Source of the DNA: Candidatus Pacearchaeota archaeon
GTDB lineage: Bacteria; Patescibacteriota; Minisyncoccia; Minisyncoccales; Minisyncoccaceae
Reading direction: 5' to 3'
DNA: 64,000 bases
NCBI GenBank assembly: GCA_035404185.1
Contig: DAONGN010000001.1
Span: 124,001-188,000 of the forward strand
Under the pieces are notes generated by a model. The model saw only the letters and a program-made list of their open reading frames with translations. It was not told the origin of the DNA and did not search any database. The position numbers and the translations under genes are program-made. Below are positions 16,912 to 25,254 of this stretch, piece by piece (the stretch's first letter is position 1; every line of letters begins with the position of its first letter).

Positions 16912-18153
16912 TTAACAGTCAAATAATTTAAATATTCTTTCTCTTTTTAATTCATCTTCTATATACATTTTTGCTTGTTCCATGTTCATATTCTTCCTGG
17001 CCATTTCTTTGTCTGGGTATTGACTAAGTAGCTCTTCTATTTTCTGATTTATCTCCTCCTCTCCTATCTCCATTTTCTCATCTTTGCTTATTTGATGCAA
17101 GACCAAGAATCCTTTTACTCTTTCTTCAGCTATTTTTTCAAAATCTTTTTTTAATTCTTCTTCAGTTTTCTTTATTTGTTTTAAATATTCTTCTAAGCTG
17201 ATTTGCAATTCAGAATTAACTCTTGATTTAATATTGTCCATCATAAATCCGACTTCTCTTTCGACTAATACTTGAGGAACTTCAAACTTTGTTTTTTCTA
17301 AAATCTTTTTAACTGCCTCTTCCCTTCTTTGTTGTTTTTGGGCAATTTCTTTCTCTTCGATTATTCCTTTTCTAATATCTTCTTTTAAAGAATTAACATC
17401 TGTAAATTTACCTAGAGTTTTAACCCATTCGTCATTGATTTCTGGTAACTCCATTTTATTTACCGAATCAACCTTAACGCATATCTCTAATTTTTCTTTT
17501 TTATCTTGAGGATTTTCTGTTTCAAAATCTTTGTGTTCTCCTTCTTTCATTCCTAATAAAGCTTCTTCCATTCCAGAGATATAATGACCTTTTCCAATCA
17601 CAATTCTATCTTTTTTCTCAGGATCATTTTCAATATTTAAACAAGAAAAAGAAAATTCAACCAAGTCATTGTTTTCAGCTGCTCCATCTTTCTTAGTTGT
17701 CTTAGCTCTTGATTGTCTAAGCCAATTAAGAGTATCTTCAATTTCTTTCTCTTCAATTTTTATTTCTTTTTTTTCTACCTTAATACTTTTTAAATCAGGC
17801 AATTTTATTTCTGGAAGTATTTCAAATTCAGCAGTAAAAACAAAGGGGTTTCCTCTGGCAACTTTAACAATTTCTACTTTCGGTTGCGACACTGCTTCTA
17901 CTTTTGATTCTTTGACTATCTTAATCCAATTGTCTCTAACCGCTGCTTCAGAGGCTTCGCTAAGAACACCTTCTTGACTTACCTTTTCTTCAACTATTTT
18001 TTCAGGAACTTTTCCTTTTCTAAAACCAGGAAGTTCAACTCCTTTTGATATTTCTGATAGGGCTTGAGTATAGTAATTTTCAAACTCTTCGGAAGTTACT
18101 TCAACCTCAATCATTCTCTTTATTGTTGATATTTCTTTAATTTCGTATTTCAT
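16912..18153 (-). CDS. tig: Trigger factor (ribosome-associated chaperone/PPIase)
   Basis: 413 residues. N-terminal ribosome-binding domain (~1-145) carries the GFRKGKVPE signature. The FKBP-type PPIase domain lies at ~155-235, and the C-terminal helical chaperone arms fill the rest. It binds nascent chains at the ribosome exit. It lies downstream of nusA by 14 bases and immediately upstream of clpP, so folding and degradation functions share a transcript. Confidence 0.93.
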   Translation of the reverse strand: MKYEIKEISTIKRMIEVEVTSEEFENYYTQALSEISKGVELPGFRKGKVPEKIVEEKVSQEGVLSEASEAAVRDNWIKIVKESKVEAVSQPKVEIVKVARGNPFVFTAEFEILPEIKLPDLKSIKVEKKEIKIEEKEIEDTLNWLRQSRAKTTKKDGAAENNDLVEFSFSCLNIENDPEKKDRIVIGKGHYISGMEEALLGMKEGEHKDFETENPQDKKEKLEICVKVDSVNKMELPEINDEWVKTLGKFTDVNSLKEDIRKGIIEEKEIAQKQQRREEAVKKILEKTKFEVPQVLVEREVGFMMDNIKSRVNSELQISLEEYLKQIKKTEEELKKDFEKIAEERVKGFLVLHQISKDEKMEIGEEEINQKIEELLSQYPDKEMARKNMNMEQAKMYIEDELKRERIFKLFDC

Positions 18154-18167
18154 TTTTTTAAAAAAAA

Positions 18168-19424
18168 TTATTCAGCTGTTGATTCTTCTTCGTCAATATC
18201 TAATTCTTCTTCCTCTTCGTTCTTTTCGTTAATTTGATCTTCACTTTTAACGTCGATTTTCCAGCCCGTTAATTTGGCAGCTAATCTAACATTTTGTCCA
18301 TCTTTTCCAATAGCTAAAGATAATTGATCTTTAGGTACAACAACGGTAGCAACGTTTTTAGTTTCAGCAATAACATTAATGATTTTTGCAGGAGATAAAG
18401 CATTGGCGATAAACTTCGTTGGTTCTTCGTCGTATTCAATGATATCAATCTTTTCCCCGCCTAATTCAGACATTACCGCTGCCACTCTTACTCCCCTTTG
18501 TCCGACCATGGCTCCAATCGGATCAACTCCATCCGCATTAGATAGTACTGCAATCTTAGTTCTTGAACCGGGCTCTCTAGCAATTGATTTAATCTCAATT
18601 TGACCACCTGATATTTCAGGAACTTCTAATTCAAATAACTTAGAAATTAGTTTTGGATAACTTCTAGATAATAAAATAATCGGTCCTTTAGGGGTAGTAT
18701 CGACACGTAGAACATATAGCTTTAATCTTTGTCCTTCCTTGTAAAATTCACCTCTGATTTGTTCTTCTTTGGGTAATACTCCTAATGATTTACCAATATC
18801 AAAGTAGACATTGATTCCTTCAATTCTTTGAGCAATTCCTGAAACAATCTCCCCTTCTTTTGATTTGTATTCAGCTAAAACGACTTCTTTTTCTGCCTCT
18901 CTTATCTTCTGCAAAACAACCTGTTTAGCAGTTTGAGCAGCAATTCTTCCAAAATCTTCTTTTGTTTCTAAGGGAATAACTAATTCATCTCCAGCTTTTA
19001 ATTTTGAATCTATATCTTTAGCTTCTTCTATTAAAATGTGCTTCTCGGCATTATACCTTACTCTTCTCTCTGGTTCTTCACCTTCTTTTTCTGATTCTTC
19101 AGTATTTAATTCCGCTTCGGTTGGTCGATAACTATCTTTAATTTTAACTGATATTTCTTCTTGTTCAGTTGGTTCTTCACCTTCAACTTCAATTTTTTCA
19201 GGAATATATACCATTGTTTCGTCAACAACATTCCTGACTCTCCAAAACTCAATCTTTCCTCCTTTAGAATTAATCTTGGCTTTAATAACTTGACCTTTTT
19301 TGCCGTATTCTTTTTTATAGGCTGAAGCTAAAGCATGTTCAACTGTTTCTAAAACTCTTTCTTGTGACAAGCCCTTCTCATCTGCAATCTGGGATATGGC
19401 TGATAAAAATGATTGAAAATCCAT
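18168..19424 (-). CDS. nusA: Transcription termination/antitermination factor NusA
   Basis: 418 residues. N-terminal RNAP-binding domain with an insertion of acidic, Glu-rich sequence (~90-125), S1 domain (~185-260), KH1 (DPIGAMVGQRGVRVAAV) and KH2 (LAIGKDGQNVRLAAKLTGW), then a short acidic tail. It binds RNA polymerase and nascent RNA to regulate pausing and termination. First gene of the nusA-tig-clpP unit, rather than linked to infB as in many bacteria. Confidence 0.94.
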   Translation of the reverse strand: MDFQSFLSAISQIADEKGLSQERVLETVEHALASAYKKEYGKKGQVIKAKINSKGGKIEFWRVRNVVDETMVYIPEKIEVEGEEPTEQEEISVKIKDSYRPTEAELNTEESEKEGEEPERRVRYNAEKHILIEEAKDIDSKLKAGDELVIPLETKEDFGRIAAQTAKQVVLQKIREAEKEVVLAEYKSKEGEIVSGIAQRIEGINVYFDIGKSLGVLPKEEQIRGEFYKEGQRLKLYVLRVDTTPKGPIILLSRSYPKLISKLFELEVPEISGGQIEIKSIAREPGSRTKIAVLSNADGVDPIGAMVGQRGVRVAAVMSELGGEKIDIIEYDEEPTKFIANALSPAKIINVIAETKNVATVVVPKDQLSLAIGKDGQNVRLAAKLTGWKIDVKSEDQINEKNEEEEELDIDEEESTAE

Positions 19425-19535
19425 ATTCTTTTTTGTTTATTATTTTTTTCTTAATTATTTATTAAAAAGATCGGAACAATCCGATCAATCAAAAAACTAC
19501 CTTTTCTTAATTACATTCTAGCAAAAGAAATGCAG

Positions 19536-19564
19536 TTGTCAAGTTAAATAAATTAAGATATTAT
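19536..19564 (+). promoter_or_regulatory. Leaderless-type promoter of the CCA transferase gene
   Basis: TTGTCA (19536-19541), 17 bases, TATTAT (19559-19564), six bases, then ATG at 19571. Spacing places +1 at the A of the start codon. Confidence 0.7.
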
Positions 19565-19570
19565 ATACTC

Positions 19571-21064
19571 ATGAAAAAGGATTTAAGTATAATTCCTGAA
19601 AAAGTTTTCTTTTGCCTAGACAACCTGCACAAGCAAGGCTTTGAGGCCTATATTGTCGGAGGCTGTACTAGAGATTTTTTAAGAGATAAATCCCCTGCTG
19701 ACTGGGATCTCACCACTAATGCTACTCCCGAAGAAATTCAAAAAGTTTTCAATGATTTGAAAATCAAAACCTTCTATGAAAATGACTTTGGTACGGTTGG
19801 AGTCGCTTTTCTTCAAAAAAAGGATAATTTTGAGATTATTGAAATAACTACCTATAGAAAAGAAGCTATTTATAGCGATAATAGGCATCCCGATAAAGTT
19901 ACCTGGTCAAAAACTATAGAAGAAGATCTGAAAAGAAGAGATTTTACGGTAAATGCTATTGCTATGACTATCAAAAATAGGTCAGAAATTGAAATCATTG
20001 ACTTGTTCGATGGTCAAAAAGACTTAAAAAATCGAATCATTCGTGCTGTAGGTACCGCAAAAGAGAGGTTTTCTGAAGATGCTTTAAGAATGATGAGAGC
20101 AGTTAGATTAAAGACTACATTAGGCGAAGGATGGACTATAGAAGAAAAAACTAAACAAGCTATTAAAGATAATGCTCCATTATTACAAAAAATATCCAAA
20201 GAAAGGATAAGAGACGAGTTGGTTAAAATAATTAATAACGAAAATGCTGCACAAGGAATTGAATCATTGAGAAATAAGAGATTATTAACCTATATAATAC
20301 CGGAACTTGAGGAAGGCTTTGAGGTTGGTCAAAATAAACATCATGTTTATGATTGCTATAAACACAACCTTGAATGCTTGAATTATTCGGCTAAAAAAGG
20401 CTTTAATTTTCATGTTCGCATGGCTTCCTTGTTGCACGATATCGGAAAACCAAGAGCCAAAAGAGGTGAAGGAATTAATTCAACCTTTTACAACCATGAA
20501 ATAATTGGCGCTCAAATAACTGAAAAAGTACTTGATCGTTTAAGATTCTCCAAAAAAGATATCATTAAAATAACTAATTTAGTTAGATATCACCTCTTTT
20601 ACTATAACGTAGATGAAGTTGGTGAAGCTTCCGTCAGAAGATTAATCAAAAACGTTGGCCTAGAGAGCGTTGAAGAACTATTACAATTAAGAATGGCTGA
20701 CCGAATCGGTTCTGGTTGCCCCAAGGCTGAACCATATAAGTTAAGACATCTTAAATATATGATAGAAAAAGTGTCTAAAGACCCTGTTTCTGTCAAAATG
20801 CTTAAAATTAATGGCCAAGAAGTAATGGATACGCTAAAAATTAAACCATCACCTACAGTAGGAATGATATTAGATATATTATTGGAAGATGTATTAAAGG
20901 AGCCTAAAAATAACACAAAAGCATATTTAAAGAAGCGATTAAAGGATTTGGGCAAATTAAATGATGAAGAACTAAGCAATCTTGCTAAAGAGGCTAAAGA
21001 AGAAAAGAAAAAGGTGATTACAAAGGAAGATCAAGAAACAAAAGAAAAATACTGGGTTGCATAG
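19571..21064 (+). CDS. cca: CCA-adding tRNA nucleotidyltransferase with HD domain
   Basis: 497 residues. The polymerase head has GGCTRDFLRDK and the metal-binding DWDLTT near the N terminus, with an RRDFTVNAIA motif. An HD domain follows (LLHDIGKPRAK ~ residue 285). It adds or repairs the 3' CCA of tRNAs, which is essential here because the tRNA genes lack encoded CCA ends as a rule. The lysine/glutamate-rich tail ends with TAG at 21062-21064, directly against the first parS palindrome. Confidence 0.93.
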   Translation: MKKDLSIIPEKVFFCLDNLHKQGFEAYIVGGCTRDFLRDKSPADWDLTTNATPEEIQKVFNDLKIKTFYENDFGTVGVAFLQKKDNFEIIEITTYRKEAIYSDNRHPDKVTWSKTIEEDLKRRDFTVNAIAMTIKNRSEIEIIDLFDGQKDLKNRIIRAVGTAKERFSEDALRMMRAVRLKTTLGEGWTIEEKTKQAIKDNAPLLQKISKERIRDELVKIINNENAAQGIESLRNKRLLTYIIPELEEGFEVGQNKHHVYDCYKHNLECLNYSAKKGFNFHVRMASLLHDIGKPRAKRGEGINSTFYNHEIIGAQITEKVLDRLRFSKKDIIKITNLVRYHLFYYNVDEVGEASVRRLIKNVGLESVEELLQLRMADRIGSGCPKAEPYKLRHLKYMIEKVSKDPVSVKMLKINGQEVMDTLKIKPSPTVGMILDILLEDVLKEPKNNTKAYLKKRLKDLGKLNDEELSNLAKEAKEEKKKVITKEDQETKEKYWVA

Positions 21065-21080
21065 TGTTTCACGTGAAACA
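21065..21080. promoter_or_regulatory. parS site 1
   Basis: TGTTTCACGTGAAACA is a perfect 16-bp palindrome matching the near-universal bacterial parS consensus bound by ParB (TGTTNCACGTGAAACA). It extends to 20 bp as AGTG...CACT and begins one base after the cca stop codon. Confidence 0.9.
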
Positions 21081-21091
21081 CTTATCCCAAA

Positions 21092-21107
21092 TGTTTCACG
21101 TGAAACA
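21092..21107. promoter_or_regulatory. parS site 2
   Basis: The same perfect 16-bp palindrome, flanked by AA/TT to give a 20-bp symmetric site. It lies 27 bp centre-to-centre from site 1. Confidence 0.9.
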
Positions 21108-21113
21108 TTGTAT

Positions 21114-21184
21114 GGGCCTGTAGTCCAACGGTAGAATACTGCATTCGCATTGCAGAGATATGAGTTCAATTCTCATCAGGTCCA
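21114..21184 (+). tRNA. tRNA-Ala (CGC)
   Basis: 71 nt with acceptor GGGCCTG/CAGGTCC carrying the alanine G3.U70 pair, A73, and perfect anticodon stem CTGCA/TGCAG with loop TTCGCAT (anticodon CGC). The D stem (GTCC/GAAT) has an internal mismatch, which is unusual. Confidence 0.82.
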
Positions 21185-21211
21185 CAAGATTTACTTCTTT
21201 CTAAGTTCAAA

Positions 21212-21227
21212 TGTTTCACGTGAAACA
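21212..21227. promoter_or_regulatory. parS site 3
   Basis: Perfect TGTTTCACGTGAAACA palindrome between tRNA-Ala and tRNA-Val. Confidence 0.9.
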
Positions 21228-21232
21228 TCTTG

Positions 21233-21303
21233 GGACCTGTAGTTCAGTGGCAGAACACTACCCTCACACGGTAGTAATATAAGTCCGATTCTTATCAGGT
21301 CCA
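21233..21303 (+). tRNA. tRNA-Val (CAC)
   Basis: 71 nt with perfect acceptor GGACCTG/CAGGTCC, A73, and anticodon stem CTACC/GGTAG with loop CTCACAC (anticodon CAC). The T loop is the atypical TCCGATT. The acceptor arms are nearly identical to those of the neighbouring tRNA-Ala. Confidence 0.85.
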
Positions 21304-21308
21304 CAGTT

Positions 21309-21392
21309 TGTCCAGAATCATGTCCAGAATTGTCCCCAATTTGTCCAGAATGTCCACAGTTTGTCCAGAATCATGTCCAGAATGTCCAGAAT
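21309..21392 (+). repeat. Iteron-like array of TGTCCAGAAT between parS sites 3 and 4
   Basis: Six exact TGTCCAGAAT units (21309, 21321, 21342, 21362, 21374, 21383) and two variants (TGTCCCCAAT at 21331, TGTCCACAGT at 21351) lie in 84 bp. A larger 31-bp block starting TCCACAGTTTG is repeated exactly at 21300 and 21352. Unit spacing is 9-21 bp, so it is not CRISPR. It fits a protein-binding array, or decayed copies of the tRNA 3' flank. Confidence 0.7.
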
Positions 21393-21405
21393 AAAATCTC
21401 ACAAA

Positions 21406-21421
21406 TGTTTCACGTGAAACA
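21406..21421. promoter_or_regulatory. parS site 4
   Basis: Perfect TGTTTCACGTGAAACA palindrome, six bases upstream of tRNA-Pro (CGG). Confidence 0.9.
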
Positions 21422-21426
21422 CACAT

Positions 21427-21497
21427 CGGGATGTCATATAATGGCATTATGCAGGCTTCGGGAGTCTGTAATCCGGGTTCAAATCCCGGCATCCCGA
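21427..21497 (+). tRNA. tRNA-Pro (CGG)
   Basis: 71 nt with acceptor CGGGATG/CATCCCG, C1 and A73, and anticodon arm CAGGC/GTCTG with loop TTCGGGA (anticodon CGG). T arm CCGGG/CCCGG with TTCAAAT. Confidence 0.9.
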
Positions 21498-21521
21498 CTA
21501 TAATTAGCTTAATAATAATAT

Positions 21522-22121
21522 ATGGATCAAAACATACTATTGATAGTCTTTATCGTCTTAGGTTATTTTTTCGGTTCTATTCCTTTTGGATATATCATTA
21601 CTAAATTAAAGAATATTGACATTCAAAAACAGGGAAGTGGTAATATCGGAGCAACTAATGTTTCAAGGGTCTTGGGATTTAAATATGCAATCATTGTTGG
21701 ATTATTAGACGTTTTAAAGGTTATCTTACCTGCAATTATTGCAAAACAATATCTAACTAACGATTGGTACGTTTGTTTGGCAATTATTGCCCCTATGCTT
21801 GGACATCTTTTTCCGTTTTGGCTTAAATTTAAGGGAGGAAAAGCTGTATCGAGTGTTTTTGCTTCAATGATCGTAATAATAGGATGGAAATATTCATTAA
21901 TATTCCTTTTATTGTGGATTATCGCTTTAAGATTGATAAAAATCATGAGTTTAACTAATTTAATTGTTATCTGGTTTGTTCCTTTATTGTTCTGGTTTTT
22001 TACTCATTCCATTGCTTATTTTTCTCTTGGATTGCTATATATACCAATATTATTTTGGGCTCACAGAGAAAATATTAAGAGATTGAAAGAAGGTACTGAG
22101 AAAAGAATCATTAAAGGTTGA
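21522..22121 (+). CDS. plsY: Glycerol-3-phosphate acyltransferase PlsY, copy 1
   Basis: 199 residues, five to seven membrane segments. The three PlsY motifs are present: GSIPFGYI near the N terminus, GSGNIGATNVSRVLG and the GHLFPFWLKFKGGKAV phosphate-binding loop. PlsY transfers the acyl group of acyl-phosphate to glycerol-3-phosphate, the first step of phospholipid synthesis at the membrane. This copy keeps the canonical motifs best of the three in the window. It opens a lipid-gene run reaching 29258. A TATAAT (21499-21504) just after tRNA-Pro may drive it. Confidence 0.93.
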   Translation: MDQNILLIVFIVLGYFFGSIPFGYIITKLKNIDIQKQGSGNIGATNVSRVLGFKYAIIVGLLDVLKVILPAIIAKQYLTNDWYVCLAIIAPMLGHLFPFWLKFKGGKAVSSVFASMIVIIGWKYSLIFLLLWIIALRLIKIMSLTNLIVIWFVPLLFWFFTHSIAYFSLGLLYIPILFWAHRENIKRLKEGTEKRIIKG

Positions 22122-22150
22122 TTGATTGGAACTAACTTTTGATATATAAT
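22122..22150 (+). promoter_or_regulatory. Promoter of the CarS-like gene
   Basis: TTGATT (22122-22127), 17 bases, TATAAT (22145-22150). The gap to the first ATG (22155) is four bases and to the second (22158) seven, so a leaderless message would start at the second ATG. Confidence 0.6.
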
Positions 22151-22154
22151 TAAA

Positions 22155-22718
22155 ATGATGAACTTCCTATATATACTATCTTGCATATATTTCTTTATTC
22201 CAGCGTATATTGCTAATGCCATACCACCTTTGGCTAATACTTTTAATATTTTAAATCGTTTAAACAAGCCCATTGATGGGGGATTAGAGATAAAAGGAGT
22301 GCCAGTATTGGGAAGTCACAAAACATGGAGAGGTTTAGTTTGCGAAATAATAACCTGTACTTTTTTAACTCAATTACTCGTATATATCAATGATTATTAC
22401 GATTTATCCATCTATAATAACATTGGACTTAATATTCATTTAATAAATAGTTGGTTATTGGGACTATTATTGTCAATAGGAATAGTATTTGGTGACATAT
22501 TTTTTGCTTTTGTCAAGAGGAGATTAAAATTAAGACCAGGCACTGCTTTCATACCTTTCGATCAAACCAATTATGTTTTTGGGGCTTTTCTCTTTCTTCA
22601 GCCAATTATAAAACTTCCTTTATTATTTTGGCTAACTCTTTTCCTATTGACATTATTCGTACATATTGTTTCTAATAGAATTGGGTATAACTTAGGGTTG
22701 CATAAAGCTAAATGGTAA
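22155..22718 (+). CDS. carS: CDP-archaeol synthase (CarS/DUF46)-like membrane enzyme
   Basis: 187 residues with about five transmembrane segments. The CarS/CdsA-superfamily signature is visible: GSHKTWRGL, then GDIFFAFVKRRLKLRPG and FIPFDQTNYVFGA (the catalytic G-D...K-R-R...PG...D-Q-x-x metal/CTP site). In archaea CarS makes CDP-archaeol from CTP and unsaturated archaetidic acid. CPR genomes carry homologues whose substrate may be phosphatidate-like. It follows plsY copy 1, which supports a CTP-activation step in phospholipid assembly. Start is 22155 or 22158. Confidence 0.8.
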   Translation: MMNFLYILSCIYFFIPAYIANAIPPLANTFNILNRLNKPIDGGLEIKGVPVLGSHKTWRGLVCEIITCTFLTQLLVYINDYYDLSIYNNIGLNIHLINSWLLGLLLSIGIVFGDIFFAFVKRRLKLRPGTAFIPFDQTNYVFGAFLFLQPIIKLPLLFWLTLFLLTLFVHIVSNRIGYNLGLHKAKW

Positions 22719-22741
22719 GATAGAATTAATTTATCTAAATA

Positions 22742-23407
22742 ATGTATATAAAAATTATGCAAGAAGCATTTTTTCTATTTTATCAGGAAATATTATCTCG
22801 TTTACCAGACTTTACTTGGGCATTAATTATCATCATTTTCGGTTGGATTATTTCTAGCAGAATCAAAATCTTCTCTATTAAATTTTTCGATAAATTAAGA
22901 TTGAATCAAATTCTTAAATCTTTAGGTTGGGAAGGATTTTTTGACAGATACGACACAAGAATGAATTTTTCTAAGTTTTTTGGAATCATAATTGAGATAT
23001 ATTTCTTCTTACTGTTTTTAATTATTTCTTTGGAAGTTTTAAATCTAGAGACTGCAGAAAAATTAATAAGTGGAATAGTAGAATATTATCCTAATATATT
23101 CATTTCAATGATTATCTTCGTATCTACTGTATTTGTTGCTGATTTTAGCAAAAAAATAGTTGTTGGAAGCCTAGAAAAGGAAAAAATAACCTATTCTAAT
23201 TTTTTAGGAGATATTATTTCGTCAGGAGCTTGGATTTTAGCTATCCTAGCCATTTTGTATCAATTACAGATAGTCCAAACACTTATTCTAGCCATCTTCA
23301 TTGGAGCCATTGCCTTAATAGTTGTTTCTCTAGGCTTAGCTTTTGGAATTGGAGGCAAAGACATGGCTAAAAGAATATTAGAAGACATAGAAGATCGAGT
23401 AAAATAA
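22742..23407 (+). CDS. Membrane protein with MscS/CmpX-type TM-helix repeats
   Basis: 221 residues with four to five hydrophobic segments (~15-40, 75-100, 115-135, 155-180, 185-205). The last is glycine-rich (LGLAFGIGGKDMAKRILED), matching the 'conserved TM helix' family found in MscS-related and CmpX-like proteins, without the MscS beta domain. A role in membrane-tension sensing is possible but not shown. An internal ATG at 22757 is six bases after a TATATA and may be the real, leaderless start. The gene lies between carS-like and fakA-like genes. Confidence 0.68.
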   Translation: MYIKIMQEAFFLFYQEILSRLPDFTWALIIIIFGWIISSRIKIFSIKFFDKLRLNQILKSLGWEGFFDRYDTRMNFSKFFGIIIEIYFFLLFLIISLEVLNLETAEKLISGIVEYYPNIFISMIIFVSTVFVADFSKKIVVGSLEKEKITYSNFLGDIISSGAWILAILAILYQLQIVQTLILAIFIGAIALIVVSLGLAFGIGGKDMAKRILEDIEDRVK

Positions 23408-23438
23408 GAATTTACTATATAGTATATTCTTTTTTATT

Positions 23439-25220
23439 ATGCAAGAAATATCACAAAACGAATTAAAGAAGATGATCTTGTTTTCTTGTGAAAGAATAGA
23501 AAGAGACAAGGAACAAATCAATAAAATCAATGTTTTCCCTGTACCAGATCAAGATACAGGAAATAATTTAGCCGCCACATTAAGGGGGATTAAAAACTGT
23601 ATCGAAAATATAGACTTCAATAGTATTGAAGAACTATCAGCTAAAGTTTTAGATGGTGCCTTAACTGCTGCACAAGGTAATACGGGAATAATCTATACTG
23701 GTTTTTTAGCCGGATTCTTTCCATATATTGCTAAGGAAGCAACAGTTAATGGAATAATACTAGGAGAAGCTTTAGAAAAAGGATACGAAAGAGCTAAAGA
23801 TTCTATTCAAAACCCTAAAGAGGGAACAATGCTTGATGTTATTAAGGCTTTCGCCTTAGAAGTAAAAGAAAAATCTAACAAGGAAAATGATATTGTTAAA
23901 ATCTTCCATTACGCCTTAATTAAAGCTAATGAAGCTTTACTGGATACTCCTAATAAGATGGAGCTACTTAAAAAAGCTGGAGTAGTTGACGCTGGAGGAT
24001 TAGGTTTTTTAATGATTCTTGAAACATACTTAGATACATTACAAGAGCAAGCAGAACCATTTACTATTAAGTCATTTGAAAAAGAAAATGTAGGAACAAG
24101 AAGATTTGTTCAAATACTATCAAATCGATATGAAGTAGTAGCTTTGCTTGATGATGGCGACTATACCGAAAAACAAATTAAAGAAAAACTGCATCACTTA
24201 GGAAACTGCCTTGATGTTATTCAAATAGGGGAAAGAACTAAAATTCACATACATACTGACGATCCATATGAAGTTAGAAATCTTATAAAAAGCTTGGGAG
24301 TTATTGAAAATCTAAGGATTGAAGATATGGCTAAAGAAGTAACTGGAGAAAAGTCCGTTGAAAACGTTTCTATCGGAATTATTGTTGATGAAAGATCAGG
24401 ATTAAGTTCAAAAATCGTTAATCATTATGGAATAGAGGTTATACCCCTAAGAATTACTTGGCCAGAAGGAGAGAGTATCCCTGGAGATAATATCTGCCAA
24501 AGAATAAAAGAAGCTAAAAAGCAAGGAATAGTTTCTCAACCTAAAATAGAACCAATCACTCCTGAATTCTTCATGGAATCATACAAAACCCAACTGCAAA
24601 AATTTGATGATGTTTTGTGTATTGTTTCTTCTTCCAAACTTTCAGATAATTATGAAGCAGCTATAAAGGGTAGAAACATGTTAAATCTCAACGAAAGAGA
24701 GCATATTTTCGTAATTGATTCAAAAAACATCAGTGCTGGACAATCAATTGTTGTTCTTGAAGCTATAGAAATGGTGGCTGAACAAAGAAAAATAAAAGAA
24801 ATCTTAAAAAAAATCGAAAAGACCATAGAGAACGTTAAGCTTTATTGCATAATCGAAAAATCAGACTGGTGGAATAAAGAAAAAGCAAAGCCTTTCTGGT
24901 TTAGTAAAAAACAAGAGGTTCGATATGCTTTAGGAGAAATGAAAAATGGGAAAATTATTCCTATGGAAACATTAAGAACTAAAAATTTTGCTGCTGCATT
25001 ATTTAGTAAAATAGAAAAAGAATCCAGAAAAGACATACGAGAAGGGAAGAGAATAAGAATGGTTATTACTCATGGAGATAATTCTCCTCAAGCCGAAGAA
25101 TTAAAAACTAAAATGAAGACTATTAAAAAGACTGATATATCATTTATTAATGTTACCGATCCAGTTACGAGTATTAATGCTTGTCCAGAGAGTTTACTTA
25201 TCGGCTGGATTGTGAAATAA
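23439..25220 (+). CDS. FakA-like (DAK2) fatty acid kinase fused to a DegV domain
   Basis: 593 residues. Residues ~1-200 form a DhaL/DAK2 ATP-binding domain (NVFPVPDQDTGNN, AAQGNTGII, GTMLDVI, AGVVDAGGLGF). Residues ~215-300 match the FakA C-terminal-type domain (HIHTDDP). Residues ~305-593 form a DegV/FakB fold. FakA phosphorylates fatty acids held by FakB to give acyl-phosphate. In the fused DegV the lipid-carboxylate motifs are lost: the TSQPS site reads SQPKIEPITP and the C-terminal HVGPG site reads NACPE. The fused module is therefore probably structural, and the two stand-alone DegV proteins downstream are the likely substrate carriers. Confidence 0.85.
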   Translation: MQEISQNELKKMILFSCERIERDKEQINKINVFPVPDQDTGNNLAATLRGIKNCIENIDFNSIEELSAKVLDGALTAAQGNTGIIYTGFLAGFFPYIAKEATVNGIILGEALEKGYERAKDSIQNPKEGTMLDVIKAFALEVKEKSNKENDIVKIFHYALIKANEALLDTPNKMELLKKAGVVDAGGLGFLMILETYLDTLQEQAEPFTIKSFEKENVGTRRFVQILSNRYEVVALLDDGDYTEKQIKEKLHHLGNCLDVIQIGERTKIHIHTDDPYEVRNLIKSLGVIENLRIEDMAKEVTGEKSVENVSIGIIVDERSGLSSKIVNHYGIEVIPLRITWPEGESIPGDNICQRIKEAKKQGIVSQPKIEPITPEFFMESYKTQLQKFDDVLCIVSSSKLSDNYEAAIKGRNMLNLNEREHIFVIDSKNISAGQSIVVLEAIEMVAEQRKIKEILKKIEKTIENVKLYCIIEKSDWWNKEKAKPFWFSKKQEVRYALGEMKNGKIIPMETLRTKNFAAALFSKIEKESRKDIREGKRIRMVITHGDNSPQAEELKTKMKTIKKTDISFINVTDPVTSINACPESLLIGWIVK

Positions 25221-25254
25221 TATATATAATAAATAATATAATAATAAAAATTAT

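Noticed and set aside
21300-21392. CRISPR-like array
   Set aside because: Repeat units are 10 bp with 0-11 bp gaps and no unique spacers, and no cas genes are present.
21295-21492. Minus-strand open frame with repeated ILDK/ILDM residues across the TGTCCAGAAT array
   Set aside because: It reads through tRNA-Pro and parS site 4; the repeat peptide is only the translation of the DNA repeat.
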